64,000 bases of DNA from Aminobacter niigataensis (lineage in GTDB: Bacteria; Pseudomonadota; Alphaproteobacteria; Rhizobiales; Rhizobiaceae). How positions within the stretch are numbered: position 1 is the first letter of the stretch; each line of letters opens with the position of its first letter. This document shows, piece by piece, positions 44,122-55,854 of this stretch. The translations under genes and the position numbers were made by a program. A model generated the notes under the pieces. The model was not told the DNA's origin and searched no databases. It saw nothing but the letters and a program-made list of their open reading frames with translations. The DNA lies in the NCBI RefSeq assembly GCF_014200015.1, contig NZ_JACHOT010000004.1, positions 310,001 through 374,000 on the forward strand. Direction: 5' to 3'.

Positions 44122-44775
44122 ATGAACGCACCGATCCTCGAACGCGACCCTTCGGATCCGACGACCAAGAAGGAAGAGGTCAGCCCGCTGCTCAAGCTGG
44201 TGCTGGAACTTGGGCCGCTGGTCGTGTTCTTCTTCGCCAATGCGCGCGGCGAATGGCTGGCGTCGCAGTTTCCGACGCTGGCCGAGCTCGGCGGACCGAT
44301 CTTCATCGCCACAGGCCTGTTCATGGCGGCCACGGCGGTGGCGCTGATCGCATCGTGGCTTCTGACCCGTTCGCTGCCAATCATGCCGCTGGTGTCGGGC
44401 GTCGTCGTCTTCGTCTTCGGGGCGCTGACGCTCTATCTGCAGGACGACGTCTTCATCAAGATGAAGCCGACCATCGTCAATACGCTGTTCGGGGCGATCC
44501 TGCTTGGCGGCCTGATGTTCGGAAAGTCGCTGCTCGGCTACGTCTTTGCCTCCGCTTTCCGGCTCGACGCCGAAGGCTGGCGCAAGCTGACTTTTCGCTG
44601 GGGGCTGTTCTTCCTGTTTTTGGCCGTGGTCAACGAAGTGGTCTGGCGCTCGTTCTCGACCGACACCTGGGTGGCCTTCAAGGTGTGGGGCATCATGCCG
44701 ATCACGCTTCTGTTCACCTTCAGCCAGATGCCGCTGATCATGCGCCATTCGCTGGAAGAGCACGCCGGCAAGTAG
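44122..44775 (+). CDS. ispZ: Inner membrane-spanning protein YciB/intracellular septation protein A
   Basis: This 217-residue protein has about five to six spans and the IspZ/YciB core: [53 protein letters not shown] and a final [12 protein letters not shown]. Loss of the Shigella homologue affects septation; it interacts with envelope synthesis proteins. It starts three bases after ftsY and closes the dapF-mtaB-ftsY-ispZ unit. Confidence 0.94.
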   Translation: MNAPILERDPSDPTTKKEEVSPLLKLVLELGPLVVFFFANARGEWLASQFPTLAELGGPIFIATGLFMAATAVALIASWLLTRSLPIMPLVSGVVVFVFGALTLYLQDDVFIKMKPTIVNTLFGAILLGGLMFGKSLLGYVFASAFRLDAEGWRKLTFRWGLFFLFLAVVNEVVWRSFSTDTWVAFKVWGIMPITLLFTFSQMPLIMRHSLEEHAGK

Positions 44776-44939
44776 GCCGAACCACACCAACTCTGACGCA
44801 TCGTCGGGTCGCCATGCGCGTCGCGCATTGCTGCATTGCAGCATCTTATTTTGCGGCGCGGCAGTTCCTATGTCATCGTCGGATTGATCAGGGAGGTCAA
44901 ATCGCGCCGCCACCAGCGGCATGATGAAAGGAACGCACC

Positions 44940-45107
44940 ATGTTTTTCGACAGCCTTCTGAGCCGTGCCCGTGAAAGCGCCTCCAAGCGCAAGCAGTACA
45001 AGCGCCTCGTCGCCGAAATCGACGGCTTCTCCGGCCGCGACCTGGCCGACATGCGCGCCGACCGCAGCGAAATGCTGTACCAGGCCTTCAAGCAGGTCTA
45101 CGGCTAA
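44940..45107 (+). CDS. DUF1127-like small protein (55 residues)
   Basis: This small gene encodes a 55-residue basic, helical protein with RESASKRKQYKRLVAEIDGF and a C-terminal RDLADMRADRSEMLYQAF segment. The pattern F-x-x-R-D-L-x-D-M/I-x-x-x-R-S-E resembles DUF1127. Small DUF1127 proteins in alphaproteobacteria bind RNA and affect phosphate and carbon metabolism and sRNA maturation. ATG at 44940 follows GAAAGGA. Upstream lies a GCTGCA-T-TGCAGC inverted repeat (about 44828-44840). Its last four bases overlap the end of the convergent DUF2332 gene. Confidence 0.85.
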   Translation: MFFDSLLSRARESASKRKQYKRLVAEIDGFSGRDLADMRADRSEMLYQAFKQVYG

Positions 45108-46171
45108 GCTTCGGCTTGCCCCAGCCATTCGATCCAGCGGCCGTGATAGTCGCAGCGGGCGAGCGCCCTGGTGCTCCCGCCCGGCCATGATGTCAGGCTG
45201 AGCGTTGCAAACGGGTCGCCCGCCACAAGCGGCTCCATCCTGAGCCAGTAGAGCGGCGACTGCCTTGTCGCTGCCGCGCCTGCCACCTGAAGCAGCTGCA
45301 AGATTTCCGCCCGCGTCGTCTCCGGCATGTACTGCCACATGATCGAGTGGAACAGCACGAAGGCTGCATCCGGCTTTCGTCCGGCAAGGCAGTCTTCCAC
45401 GAATTCCTCGGCACCTTGCCTGACCAGCATTGGCAGTGCCTGCTCGGCGAGGCCGATCGCGGCGTCGAGCCGCTCGAGCCGAAGCGCCTGGTCGGCCCAG
45501 ACATAAGAACGCAATCTCAGCCTTTGCGCCTGGTCGGAGATCCGGATCGGCGCGATATCGCAGCCTGCCCGTGCGGCGACCTGCAGGTAGCCCGACAGCG
45601 GCGGTGCCTGGCCCCTGATGTCGGGCGCGAGCTGGACGGGCGATACCGTGCTGCCCCAGCCATTTTCCCCGTAGCGATAGCCGAAACTGTCGAACAAGAG
45701 GTTCAGCCCGGCGCTGGCGCCGATCTCGGCCAGCTCTAATGGCAGGCCGCTGTCCCTTGATATGGCCAAAAACCCCGGCAGCAGCATGGCGGAGCGGGCG
45801 ATCTCGTTGGTTTGCGGCGCGCTTTCGAGCATGGCCAGTAGGTGAGCTTCGTTGCGTATCAGCGCGTCGGGAACAGCCGATGCGATAGCCTGGTCGTCGG
45901 CTGTCTCGGGCGGATAGATTTTTGCCAGTCCCGCGTCGGTATCGGACAGCACCAGCGCATGCAGTCCGCCGCATAGTCTCAGCGCCAGCGCGTCGGCGCG
46001 CGCATCGCCGGGCCAGCCCAGTAGCTTTCGCCCGACCGCCGTTCGGCCGTCGAGCACCGAAGCCAGCGCCCGGCACAGCCGTGCGGTGAAAGGCGAGCCG
46101 AGTTGGTCGCAGGCATCGGCCTGATTGTGGAAATGGGCGCGGATTCGAGAGGAAGGGTCGCCATCGTACAT
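45104..46171 (-). CDS. DUF2332 family protein
   Basis: This 355-residue protein matches DUF2332, widespread in alphaproteobacteria and actinobacteria and of unknown function. Typical segments are the N-terminal HFHNQADACDQLGSPFTARL, ELAEIGASAGLNLLFDSFGY, and near the end HSIMWQYMPE. The ASAGLNL segment suggests a Rossmann-like methyltransferase fold. ATG at 46171 is preferred over a codon at 46192. It lies 28 bases upstream of the ccmG stop side, on the same strand as the ccm genes and at their downstream end. Confidence 0.87.
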   Translation of the reverse strand: MYDGDPSSRIRAHFHNQADACDQLGSPFTARLCRALASVLDGRTAVGRKLLGWPGDARADALALRLCGGLHALVLSDTDAGLAKIYPPETADDQAIASAVPDALIRNEAHLLAMLESAPQTNEIARSAMLLPGFLAISRDSGLPLELAEIGASAGLNLLFDSFGYRYGENGWGSTVSPVQLAPDIRGQAPPLSGYLQVAARAGCDIAPIRISDQAQRLRLRSYVWADQALRLERLDAAIGLAEQALPMLVRQGAEEFVEDCLAGRKPDAAFVLFHSIMWQYMPETTRAEILQLLQVAGAAATRQSPLYWLRMEPLVAGDPFATLSLTSWPGGSTRALARCDYHGRWIEWLGQAEA

Positions 46172-46198
46172 GGCGGAGACCCTAACCCGCACAGCTGC

Positions 46199-46777
46199 TT
46201 ATTGGGAAGCGGCGGCAGCCTTTTCGATCTCGGGCATCAGTGTGGTTGCTACCGTCTCAGGCGACATCGGGCCGACATGCTTGAACGCGATCTTGCCATC
46301 CTTGCCGACGAGGAAGGTCTCCGGAATCCCGTAGACGCCCCAGTCGATCGCCGCGCGGCCGTTAGGGTCGACGCCAACCGCGTCGTAGGGATTGCCAAGA
46401 TCGCCGAGGAACCGGCGCGCGTTTTCCGCCTTGTCCTTGTAGTTCAGCCCCACGATGGTCAGGCGCTCGTCCTTGGACAGGCTGACGATCACCGGGTGCT
46501 CGTCACGGCACGGCCCGCACCACGATGCCCAGACATTGACCAGCGTCACCTTGCCGATGAATTCAGCCGAGTTGAGACCGGGAAGCGAAATCCCTTCGAG
46601 CGGCGGCAATACGGTCTTGGGCGCGGCCTGGCCGATCAGCGCCGAGGGCACGACCGACAGATCGCGGCCGGACAAAAGCTGCATCAGGAAAACCGCTGCC
46701 AGTGCAAGAAACACCAGCAACGGCAGCAGCACGAACAGCTTGCGCGGGCGTGCCGGCTTTTCGGTTTCGATGGTCAT
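46199..46777 (-). CDS. ccmG: Thiol:disulfide interchange protein CcmG/DsbE
   Basis: This 192-residue membrane-anchored thioredoxin keeps apocytochrome c heme-binding cysteines reduced. One span at about residues 13-34 precedes a periplasmic thioredoxin domain with WASWCGPC (C87, C90) and the cis-proline region GIPETFLV. The ATG at 46777 overlaps the ccmD stop by four bases. It belongs to the ccmA-ccmB-ccmD-ccmG run on the minus strand. Confidence 0.94.
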   Translation of the reverse strand: MTIETEKPARPRKLFVLLPLLVFLALAAVFLMQLLSGRDLSVVPSALIGQAAPKTVLPPLEGISLPGLNSAEFIGKVTLVNVWASWCGPCRDEHPVIVSLSKDERLTIVGLNYKDKAENARRFLGDLGNPYDAVGVDPNGRAAIDWGVYGIPETFLVGKDGKIAFKHVGPMSPETVATTLMPEIEKAAAASQ

Positions 46778-46944
46778 GACGCGGTTCCACTGCGGTCGGA
46801 GCGGCGGCGATGGCCGGCTGCCTCGAGTTCGGCCATTTCGCGCTTGCGGGCGCGCTGGTCGGCGAGGATCCAGATGATCAGCCCGGCGATCGCCAGCGCC
46901 GAGACGCCGTAGGCTGCGGCGACATAGAGGGCGTGCGCGCTCAT
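46774..46944 (-). CDS. ccmD: Heme exporter protein CcmD
   Basis: This 56-residue single-span protein has the CcmD layout: AHALYVAAAYGVSALAIAGL as the span, then a basic cytoplasmic tail DQRARKREMAELE. CcmD helps release holo-CcmE from the CcmABC complex. The ATG at 46944 (MSAHALYV) is the usual start. It is immediately followed by ccmG. The gene that should precede it, ccmC, is not here. Confidence 0.9.
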   Translation of the reverse strand: MSAHALYVAAAYGVSALAIAGLIIWILADQRARKREMAELEAAGHRRRSDRSGTAS

Positions 46945-47070
46945 CGGGCACCCGTGCGCTGGCAAAAATCGATCATGTCGCTGTTTCCGGCCATGTCCTT
47001 CACTTAGCCGCGGGTGTGCCGCCGCGCAATCGGACGCCGCGCCGCACCGTGTGTCTTGAAGCGATCGTGA
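46945..47070 (-). other. Short gap where ccmC is expected; possible ccmC 3' remnant
   Basis: Only 126 bases separate ccmB from ccmD. CcmC, about 250 residues, normally lies here in Rhizobiales. One reading frame from the ccmB end runs HTVRRGVRLRGGTPAAK and then stops at about 47003, which resembles the basic C-terminal tail of a CcmC protein. This suggests that ccmC was deleted except for its 3' tail. The absence is seen; the remnant is an inference. Confidence 0.5.
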
Positions 47071-47736
47071 TCAGTCGGTGCCCGAGCGCAGGGCGACCGC
47101 CGCCGCCAGCGGCCCGATCACGGCCAGGAACATGCTCAGCGCGCACAAGATCATGAAGGGTGGGGTGAACGGGTCTGGATCGTTGACCGCACCGTAGCTC
47201 GCGGTGACGCCGAAGATCAGCACCGGGATGACCAGTGGCAGCACCAGAACCGAGATCAGCAGTCCGCCACGCTGCAGGGCGACTGTCACCGCTGCGCCGG
47301 CGGCACCGATGAAGACGATGGCCGGGGTGCCGACGAGCAGCGTCAGCGCCGCAGCGCCAATACCTAGCAGCGACATGTTCATCAACAACCCGAGCAGCGG
47401 GGCGGCGATGACCAGCGGCAACACGCTCGCCGTCCAGTGCGCCAGGCATTTTACGAACACTGTCAACGCCAGCATGTGCCGGTCGGAATTCAGCACCAGG
47501 AGGTCGAGCGAACCGTCCTCGCGGTCGGCCTGGAACAGGCGGTCGAGGCCAAGCAGGCTGGCGAGCAGCGCGCCGATCCAGAGAATCGCCGGGCCGATGC
47601 GGGCGAGCAAATTGAGGTCGGGGCCGACGCCGAATGGGATGGTGACGATGACGGCCAAAAAGAACAGCACGCCCGTCAGCGCCCCGCCGCCGGCGCGGAT
47701 GCCCATGCGCACGTCACGGAGATAGAGGGCTAGCAT
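47071..47736 (-). CDS. ccmB: Heme exporter permease CcmB
   Basis: This 221-residue inner-membrane protein has about six spans and CcmB features: LGLDRLFQADREDGSLDLLV near residue 68, then LAHWTASVLPLVIAAPLLGL and LVLPLVIPVLIFGV. CcmB pairs with the CcmA ATPase in System I cytochrome c maturation. It is separated from ccmA by a 243-base gap holding a palindromic repeat, longer than the usual tight spacing. Confidence 0.94.
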   Translation of the reverse strand: MLALYLRDVRMGIRAGGGALTGVLFFLAVIVTIPFGVGPDLNLLARIGPAILWIGALLASLLGLDRLFQADREDGSLDLLVLNSDRHMLALTVFVKCLAHWTASVLPLVIAAPLLGLLMNMSLLGIGAAALTLLVGTPAIVFIGAAGAAVTVALQRGGLLISVLVLPLVIPVLIFGVTASYGAVNDPDPFTPPFMILCALSMFLAVIGPLAAAVALRSGTD

Positions 47737-47789
47737 GAGGGCTGCCTTTTCGTTCGCGCGCGGGCATTGAAAAGTTGGCGCTTCTTCCC

Positions 47790-47945
47790 ACCCCCCTCTG
47801 TCCTGCTGGACATCTCCCCCACGAGGGGGGAGATCACGCCGTCATCGCTGCCCGCGCCAATCTCCGGCGCCGCAGGACGGGCGAAGCGGGTCGAGCTGCC
47901 AATCTTCCCCCTTGTGGGGGAGATGTCCGGCAGGACAGAGGGGGG
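47790..47945. repeat. Palindromic mosaic repeat between ccmA and ccmB
   Basis: The ends form a long inverted repeat, CCCCCCTCTGTCCTGC at 47791-47806 and GCAGGACAGAGGGGGG at 47930-47945, extended inward by GGACATCTCCCCC and GGGGGAGATGTCC. Each end also carries its own small hairpin (CTCCCCCACGAGGGGGGAG; CCCCCTTGTGGGGG). The unit is about 155 bases, a size and design shared with the ftsY and 3 kb elements. Confidence 0.85.
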
Positions 47946-47979
47946 CAACGTAGGGCGCTGATGCGGGCCGGATACGGCG

Positions 47980-48591
47980 CTAAACATGTACTCGCCCCAT
48001 CTCCAGGGTCTTCACCCCCACCAGCCCAAGCGGCAGATGTGTCGCGGCGACGATGATGCCGCCGGCGGAGCAATGCGCCTTCATCAAGTCCGCGAAGCGC
48101 ACATCGGACGCCTTGTCGAGGCCCGATGTAGGCTCGTCGAGCAGCCAGACCGGGCGGTGGCTGATGAGCAGTTTGGCGATGGCGGCGCGGCGTTTCTGGC
48201 CGGTGGAGAGGTAGCCGAAGGGCAGGTGGCCGAGGCCGCCGAGGCCTACCTCTTCGAGCGCATCTGCGATGCCGAGCTTTCCGTCGCCTGAGAAGTCACG
48301 CCAGAAGGCGAGGTTCTCGTTGACGGTGAGGGCTGCCTTCATCGCGTTCTGGTGGCCGAGATAGTGGCAGGCGGCGGCGACGGTCGAAAACTCCTCGCCC
48401 CCGCCCTCGACCATGATTCGTCCTGATGCATGCGGCAAAAGCCCGGCGATGACGCGCAAAAGCGTCGACTTGCCCGAGCCGTTGGGGCCGGTGACGACAA
48501 GGCTCTGGCCGTCCTCGAGCGCAAAGCCGATGCCGGTGAAGACAGCCTCGCCGCCGCGCTCTCCGCTGAGATTTTCGGCGATCAGCCGCAT
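47980..48591 (-). CDS. ccmA: Heme exporter ATP-binding protein CcmA
   Basis: This 203-residue ATPase has Walker A GPNGSGKST (residues 35-43), the CcmA-type signature LSTGQKRRAAIAKLL and Walker B VWLLDEPTSGLD. CcmA energises release of heme-loaded CcmE. It leads the ccm run and is divergent from acnA; a putative Irr box lies 66 bases before its start. Confidence 0.94.
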   Translation of the reverse strand: MRLIAENLSGERGGEAVFTGIGFALEDGQSLVVTGPNGSGKSTLLRVIAGLLPHASGRIMVEGGGEEFSTVAAACHYLGHQNAMKAALTVNENLAFWRDFSGDGKLGIADALEEVGLGGLGHLPFGYLSTGQKRRAAIAKLLISHRPVWLLDEPTSGLDKASDVRFADLMKAHCSAGGIIVAATHLPLGLVGVKTLEMGRVHV

Positions 48592-48656
48592 CCGTCCCCC
48601 ATCGCCGAAGTCTTGTCGCCGCTGCCTTGCGTCACAGCAAAATAGGCGAATCTCCG

Positions 48657-48673
48657 TCTAGAACTATTCCAAT
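48657..48673. promoter_or_regulatory. Putative Irr-binding iron control element (ICE)
   Basis: TCTAGAACTATTCCAAT agrees at 15 of 17 positions with the recalled Irr motif TTTRGAAYNRTTCYAAA. It lies between divergent ccmA and acnA, 66 bases from ccmA and 203 bases from acnA, both iron or heme-linked genes and plausible Irr targets. The match is seen; regulation is inferred. Confidence 0.5.
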
Positions 48674-48875
48674 TAATTCTCTATATGCCAGTTCGACCAT
48701 GCCAGCGGTCGGCATGGAAAGCGAATATGCGCCGAACCAGCGCACGCGCCGCCTTGAACGGCTCGGGTTGCTTGGGGCCGGACAGCGGAAATGGCCGTAC
48801 CCGCACCTTTGCGCGTGATTGCATGCCATCGGAGTCCGTTCCCGTGTAGGCTGAACAGACAAGGATGGATCGCAC

Positions 48876-51566
<2,691 letters not shown>

Positions 51567-51591
51567 GTTCGACTGGCGATTCATGTGAAAC

Positions 51592-51623
51592 AACCGCCGG
51601 GGCGCAAGCTCCGGCGGTTTTTT
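51592..51623 (+). terminator. Intrinsic terminator after acnA
   Basis: AACCGCCGG (51592-51600) pairs with CCGGCGGTT (51611-51619) and runs into TTTTTTG, 26 bases after the stop codon. Confidence 0.92.
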
Positions 51624-52160
51624 GTTTTGGGATCGCTACCGTCTCGCTCTACGTTGCCCCCTTCTGGCCGACACACTTATCCACCGCCACGCTCGCTTTC
51701 GCGCCTGGCCATTGTCAAAGAGCGCTCCCGTTGCCGGGAGGTAGTTCGGGAAGCGGGGCGCGAGGCCGTGCCTTCCGATAATTAGTATGTGGCGCGACGT
51801 TCGCGCCCCGCCCGGTGTTCTTGCCCCGCTCAGTCGCCTCGGCTTTCACCGCCAGCCGCCGCAAGGCCCGGACTTGGGGGCTCATCACCCAGCAAGAGAT
51901 CCGACCTCCTGCCAGCCCGGCACCGGCGCTTCCCCCCGCTGCCCGGTGCGCACCGGGGTCCCGTGGAAGATCGCGAGGATGAGGATACGGGAGGCTTGGG
52001 AGGGTGTGGAGAAACGGGGGCGGCTATCCACGCGGGCTGCTGACAGATGGTGACAGGCTGCATCGATATGTTTGGGTGCTATTGAACCGTAACGGCGGTT
52101 GCCATGCCGTGAGGCTGAGGGCCGATGCTAGCGGTGTAGAAGAACGATTTGCCGAAGCGT
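51624..52160. other. Gene-free part of the acnA-mdh interval
   Basis: I see no gene in these 540 bases. Small open frames are present but have no recognisable family or ribosome binding site. A perfect 16-base palindrome, CCCGGTGCGCACCGGG, lies at 51942-51957. Three DnaA-box-like words occur (TTATCCACC near 51677, a CTATCCACG near 52022, and TTATCCATG near 52167), too few and scattered to call an origin. Confidence 0.55.
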
Positions 52161-52167
52161 GGAGAAG

Positions 52168-52409
52168 TTATCCATGCCATTGCCCCGGCCGAGCCTGAGT
52201 TGGGTCCGGCCCTTGCCACGATGCGCGACCGCCGGCTGCCTGCGCCACAACCCGGCCATCATCGCGGGCGACGAAGAGCATGTGGCCCTGCGAGGCGAGG
52301 CAGGCCTTCAGGCGGAGCGGGTGAAGGGCTTCGTAGAAGACCTCAGGGCAACATTGTCGAGCAGCGCCTCGACGCTGGGCTGGAGCCTGCGGATTTCGAT
52401 GGGAGGCAT
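52168..52409 (-). pseudogene. Decayed GNAT acetyltransferase fragment (AAC(3)-I-like)
   Basis: A start at 52409, with AAGAGGA upstream, opens MPPIEIRRLQPSVEALLDNV. The frame then breaks in a short G/C run near 52346-52348; shifting by one base continues as PEVFYEALHPLRLKACLASQ and GHMLFVARDDGRVVAQAAGG before similarity fades. Joined, these pieces look like the N-terminal half of an AAC(3)-I-type GNAT acetyltransferase, LLDNVAPEVF being a common family phrase. The acetyl-CoA-binding half is missing. It is a frameshifted and truncated relic. Confidence 0.65.
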
Positions 52410-52449
52410 CGTCCTCTTCACCTTTTCTTCGTAAAGTCGTCACAAAACT

Positions 52450-52465
52450 TTGACGTTTACGTAAA
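52450..52465. promoter_or_regulatory. Palindromic site in the mdh leader
   Basis: TTGACGT-TT-ACGTAAA is a 16-base imperfect palindrome (one arm mismatch) that contains the perfect ten-base TTTACGTAAA. It lies in an AT-rich stretch about 173 bases before mdh. It resembles sites bound by MerR-family LiuR-type regulators as I recall them. Control of the mdh-suc operon by such a factor is inference. Confidence 0.4.
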
Positions 52466-52508
52466 TCCCGTTGTTTCTAACCGATTGAAAAAGTTGAGGT
52501 CAAAATAA

Positions 52509-53606
<1,098 letters not shown>

Positions 53607-53617
53607 GGATCACGCGC

Positions 53618-54814
<1,197 letters not shown>

Positions 54815-54818
54815 GCCA

Positions 54819-55715
54819 ATGTCCATTCTCATCGACAAGAACACCAAGATCCTGGTGCAGGGCCTGACCGGCAACACCGGTTCGTTCCACACCGAGCAGG
54901 CACTGGCCTATCACGGCACCAAGATGGTCGGCGGCATCCACCCCAAGAAGGGCGGCGAGAAGTGGGACGGCTCGGTGCCGCTGCCGATCTTCTCGACGGT
55001 TGCCGAAGGCAAGGAAAAGACCGGCGCCAACGCGTCGGTGGTCTACGTGCCGCCGGCAGGAGCGGCTGCTGCGATCATCGAGGCGATCGACGCCGAGATT
55101 CCGCTGATCGTGTGCATCACCGAAGGCATCCCGGTGATGGACATGATCAAGGTCAAGGCGCGGCTCGACCGCTCGGCCTCGCGCCTGATCGGCCCGAACT
55201 GCCCGGGCATCGTCACGCCCGACCAGTGCAAGATCGGCATCATGCCGGGCAACATCTTCCGCAAGGGTTCGGTCGGCGTTGTGTCGCGCTCGGGAACGCT
55301 TACCTATGAGGCGGTGTTCCAGACCACCAATGCCGGTCTCGGCCAGTCGACGGCTGTCGGCATCGGCGGCGATCCGGTCAAGGGCACGGAATTCATCGAC
55401 ATGCTCGAGATGTTCCTGGCCGACGAAGAGACCAAGTCGATCATCATGATCGGCGAAATCGGCGGCTCGGCCGAAGAGGACGCAGCGCAGTTCCTCATCG
55501 ACGAGGCCAAGCGCGGCCGCAGCAAGCCGATGGCCGGCTTCATCGCCGGACGCACCGCACCTGAAGGCCGGACAATGGGCCATGCCGGTGCTGTGATTTC
55601 CGGCGGCAAGGGCGGCGCGGAAGACAAGATCGCGGCGATGGAGGCAGCGGGCATCCGCGTGTCGCCGTCGCCGGCACGTCTCGGCACGACGCTGGTCGAG
55701 GCGATCAAGGGCTAA
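54819..55715 (+). CDS. sucD: Succinyl-CoA synthetase alpha subunit
   Basis: This 298-residue subunit binds CoA through [14 protein letters not shown] (residues 12-25) and carries the phosphorylated histidine H255 in [13 protein letters not shown]. The IGPNCPGI and [12 protein letters not shown] segments are typical. It is followed by a 139-base spacer with a low-complexity inverted repeat before sucA. Confidence 0.97.
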   Translation: MSILIDKNTKILVQGLTGNTGSFHTEQALAYHGTKMVGGIHPKKGGEKWDGSVPLPIFSTVAEGKEKTGANASVVYVPPAGAAAAIIEAIDAEIPLIVCITEGIPVMDMIKVKARLDRSASRLIGPNCPGIVTPDQCKIGIMPGNIFRKGSVGVVSRSGTLTYEAVFQTTNAGLGQSTAVGIGGDPVKGTEFIDMLEMFLADEETKSIIMIGEIGGSAEEDAAQFLIDEAKRGRSKPMAGFIAGRTAPEGRTMGHAGAVISGGKGGAEDKIAAMEAAGIRVSPSPARLGTTLVEAIKG

Positions 55716-55716
55716 G

Positions 55717-55818
55717 TCAATAGCCAATAGAAAGTAGCGAATAGAGAGTAGAGAAGAGCGATGAGCGACCAAGCAAAAGCAAAGTCCTACTCGCTACTCG
55801 CTACTCACTACTCGCGCT
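55717..55818. repeat. TACTCGC-type inverted/tandem repeat between sucD and sucA
   Basis: AGTAGCGAATAGAGAGTAG (55733-55751) is inverted, with three mismatches, as CTACTCGCTACTCGCTACT (55787-55805); the right arm is itself a tandem CTACTCG repeat. The element separates sucD and sucA. A tiny reading frame of 19 codons (55761-55820) crosses it but has no family support. Confidence 0.7.
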
Positions 55819-55854
55819 GAAACAGGAGAGGAGCCAGAGGCTCCGAGCGATAAG

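Noticed and set aside
40710-44922. Very long minus-strand frames with Gly/Ser/Thr-rich repeats across dapF, mtaB, ftsY and ispZ.
   Set aside because: They are mirror readings of the Pro/Glu/Ala-rich FtsY linker and neighbouring genes; both frames lack domains and ribosome binding sites.
46199-46951. A longer start for ccmG that would fuse it to ccmD.
   Set aside because: The upstream part is the ccmD region read in the wrong frame; the ATG at 46777 overlaps the ccmD stop in the usual coupled way.
51677-52175. Three DnaA-box-like words considered as a replication origin.
   Set aside because: They are imperfect, widely spaced and unaccompanied by origin-associated genes or an AT-rich unwinding region next to them.
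52159-52434. A 91-codon plus-strand frame before mdh.
   Set aside because: It is antisense to the acetyltransferase relic, and that strand shows the recognisable family phrases.
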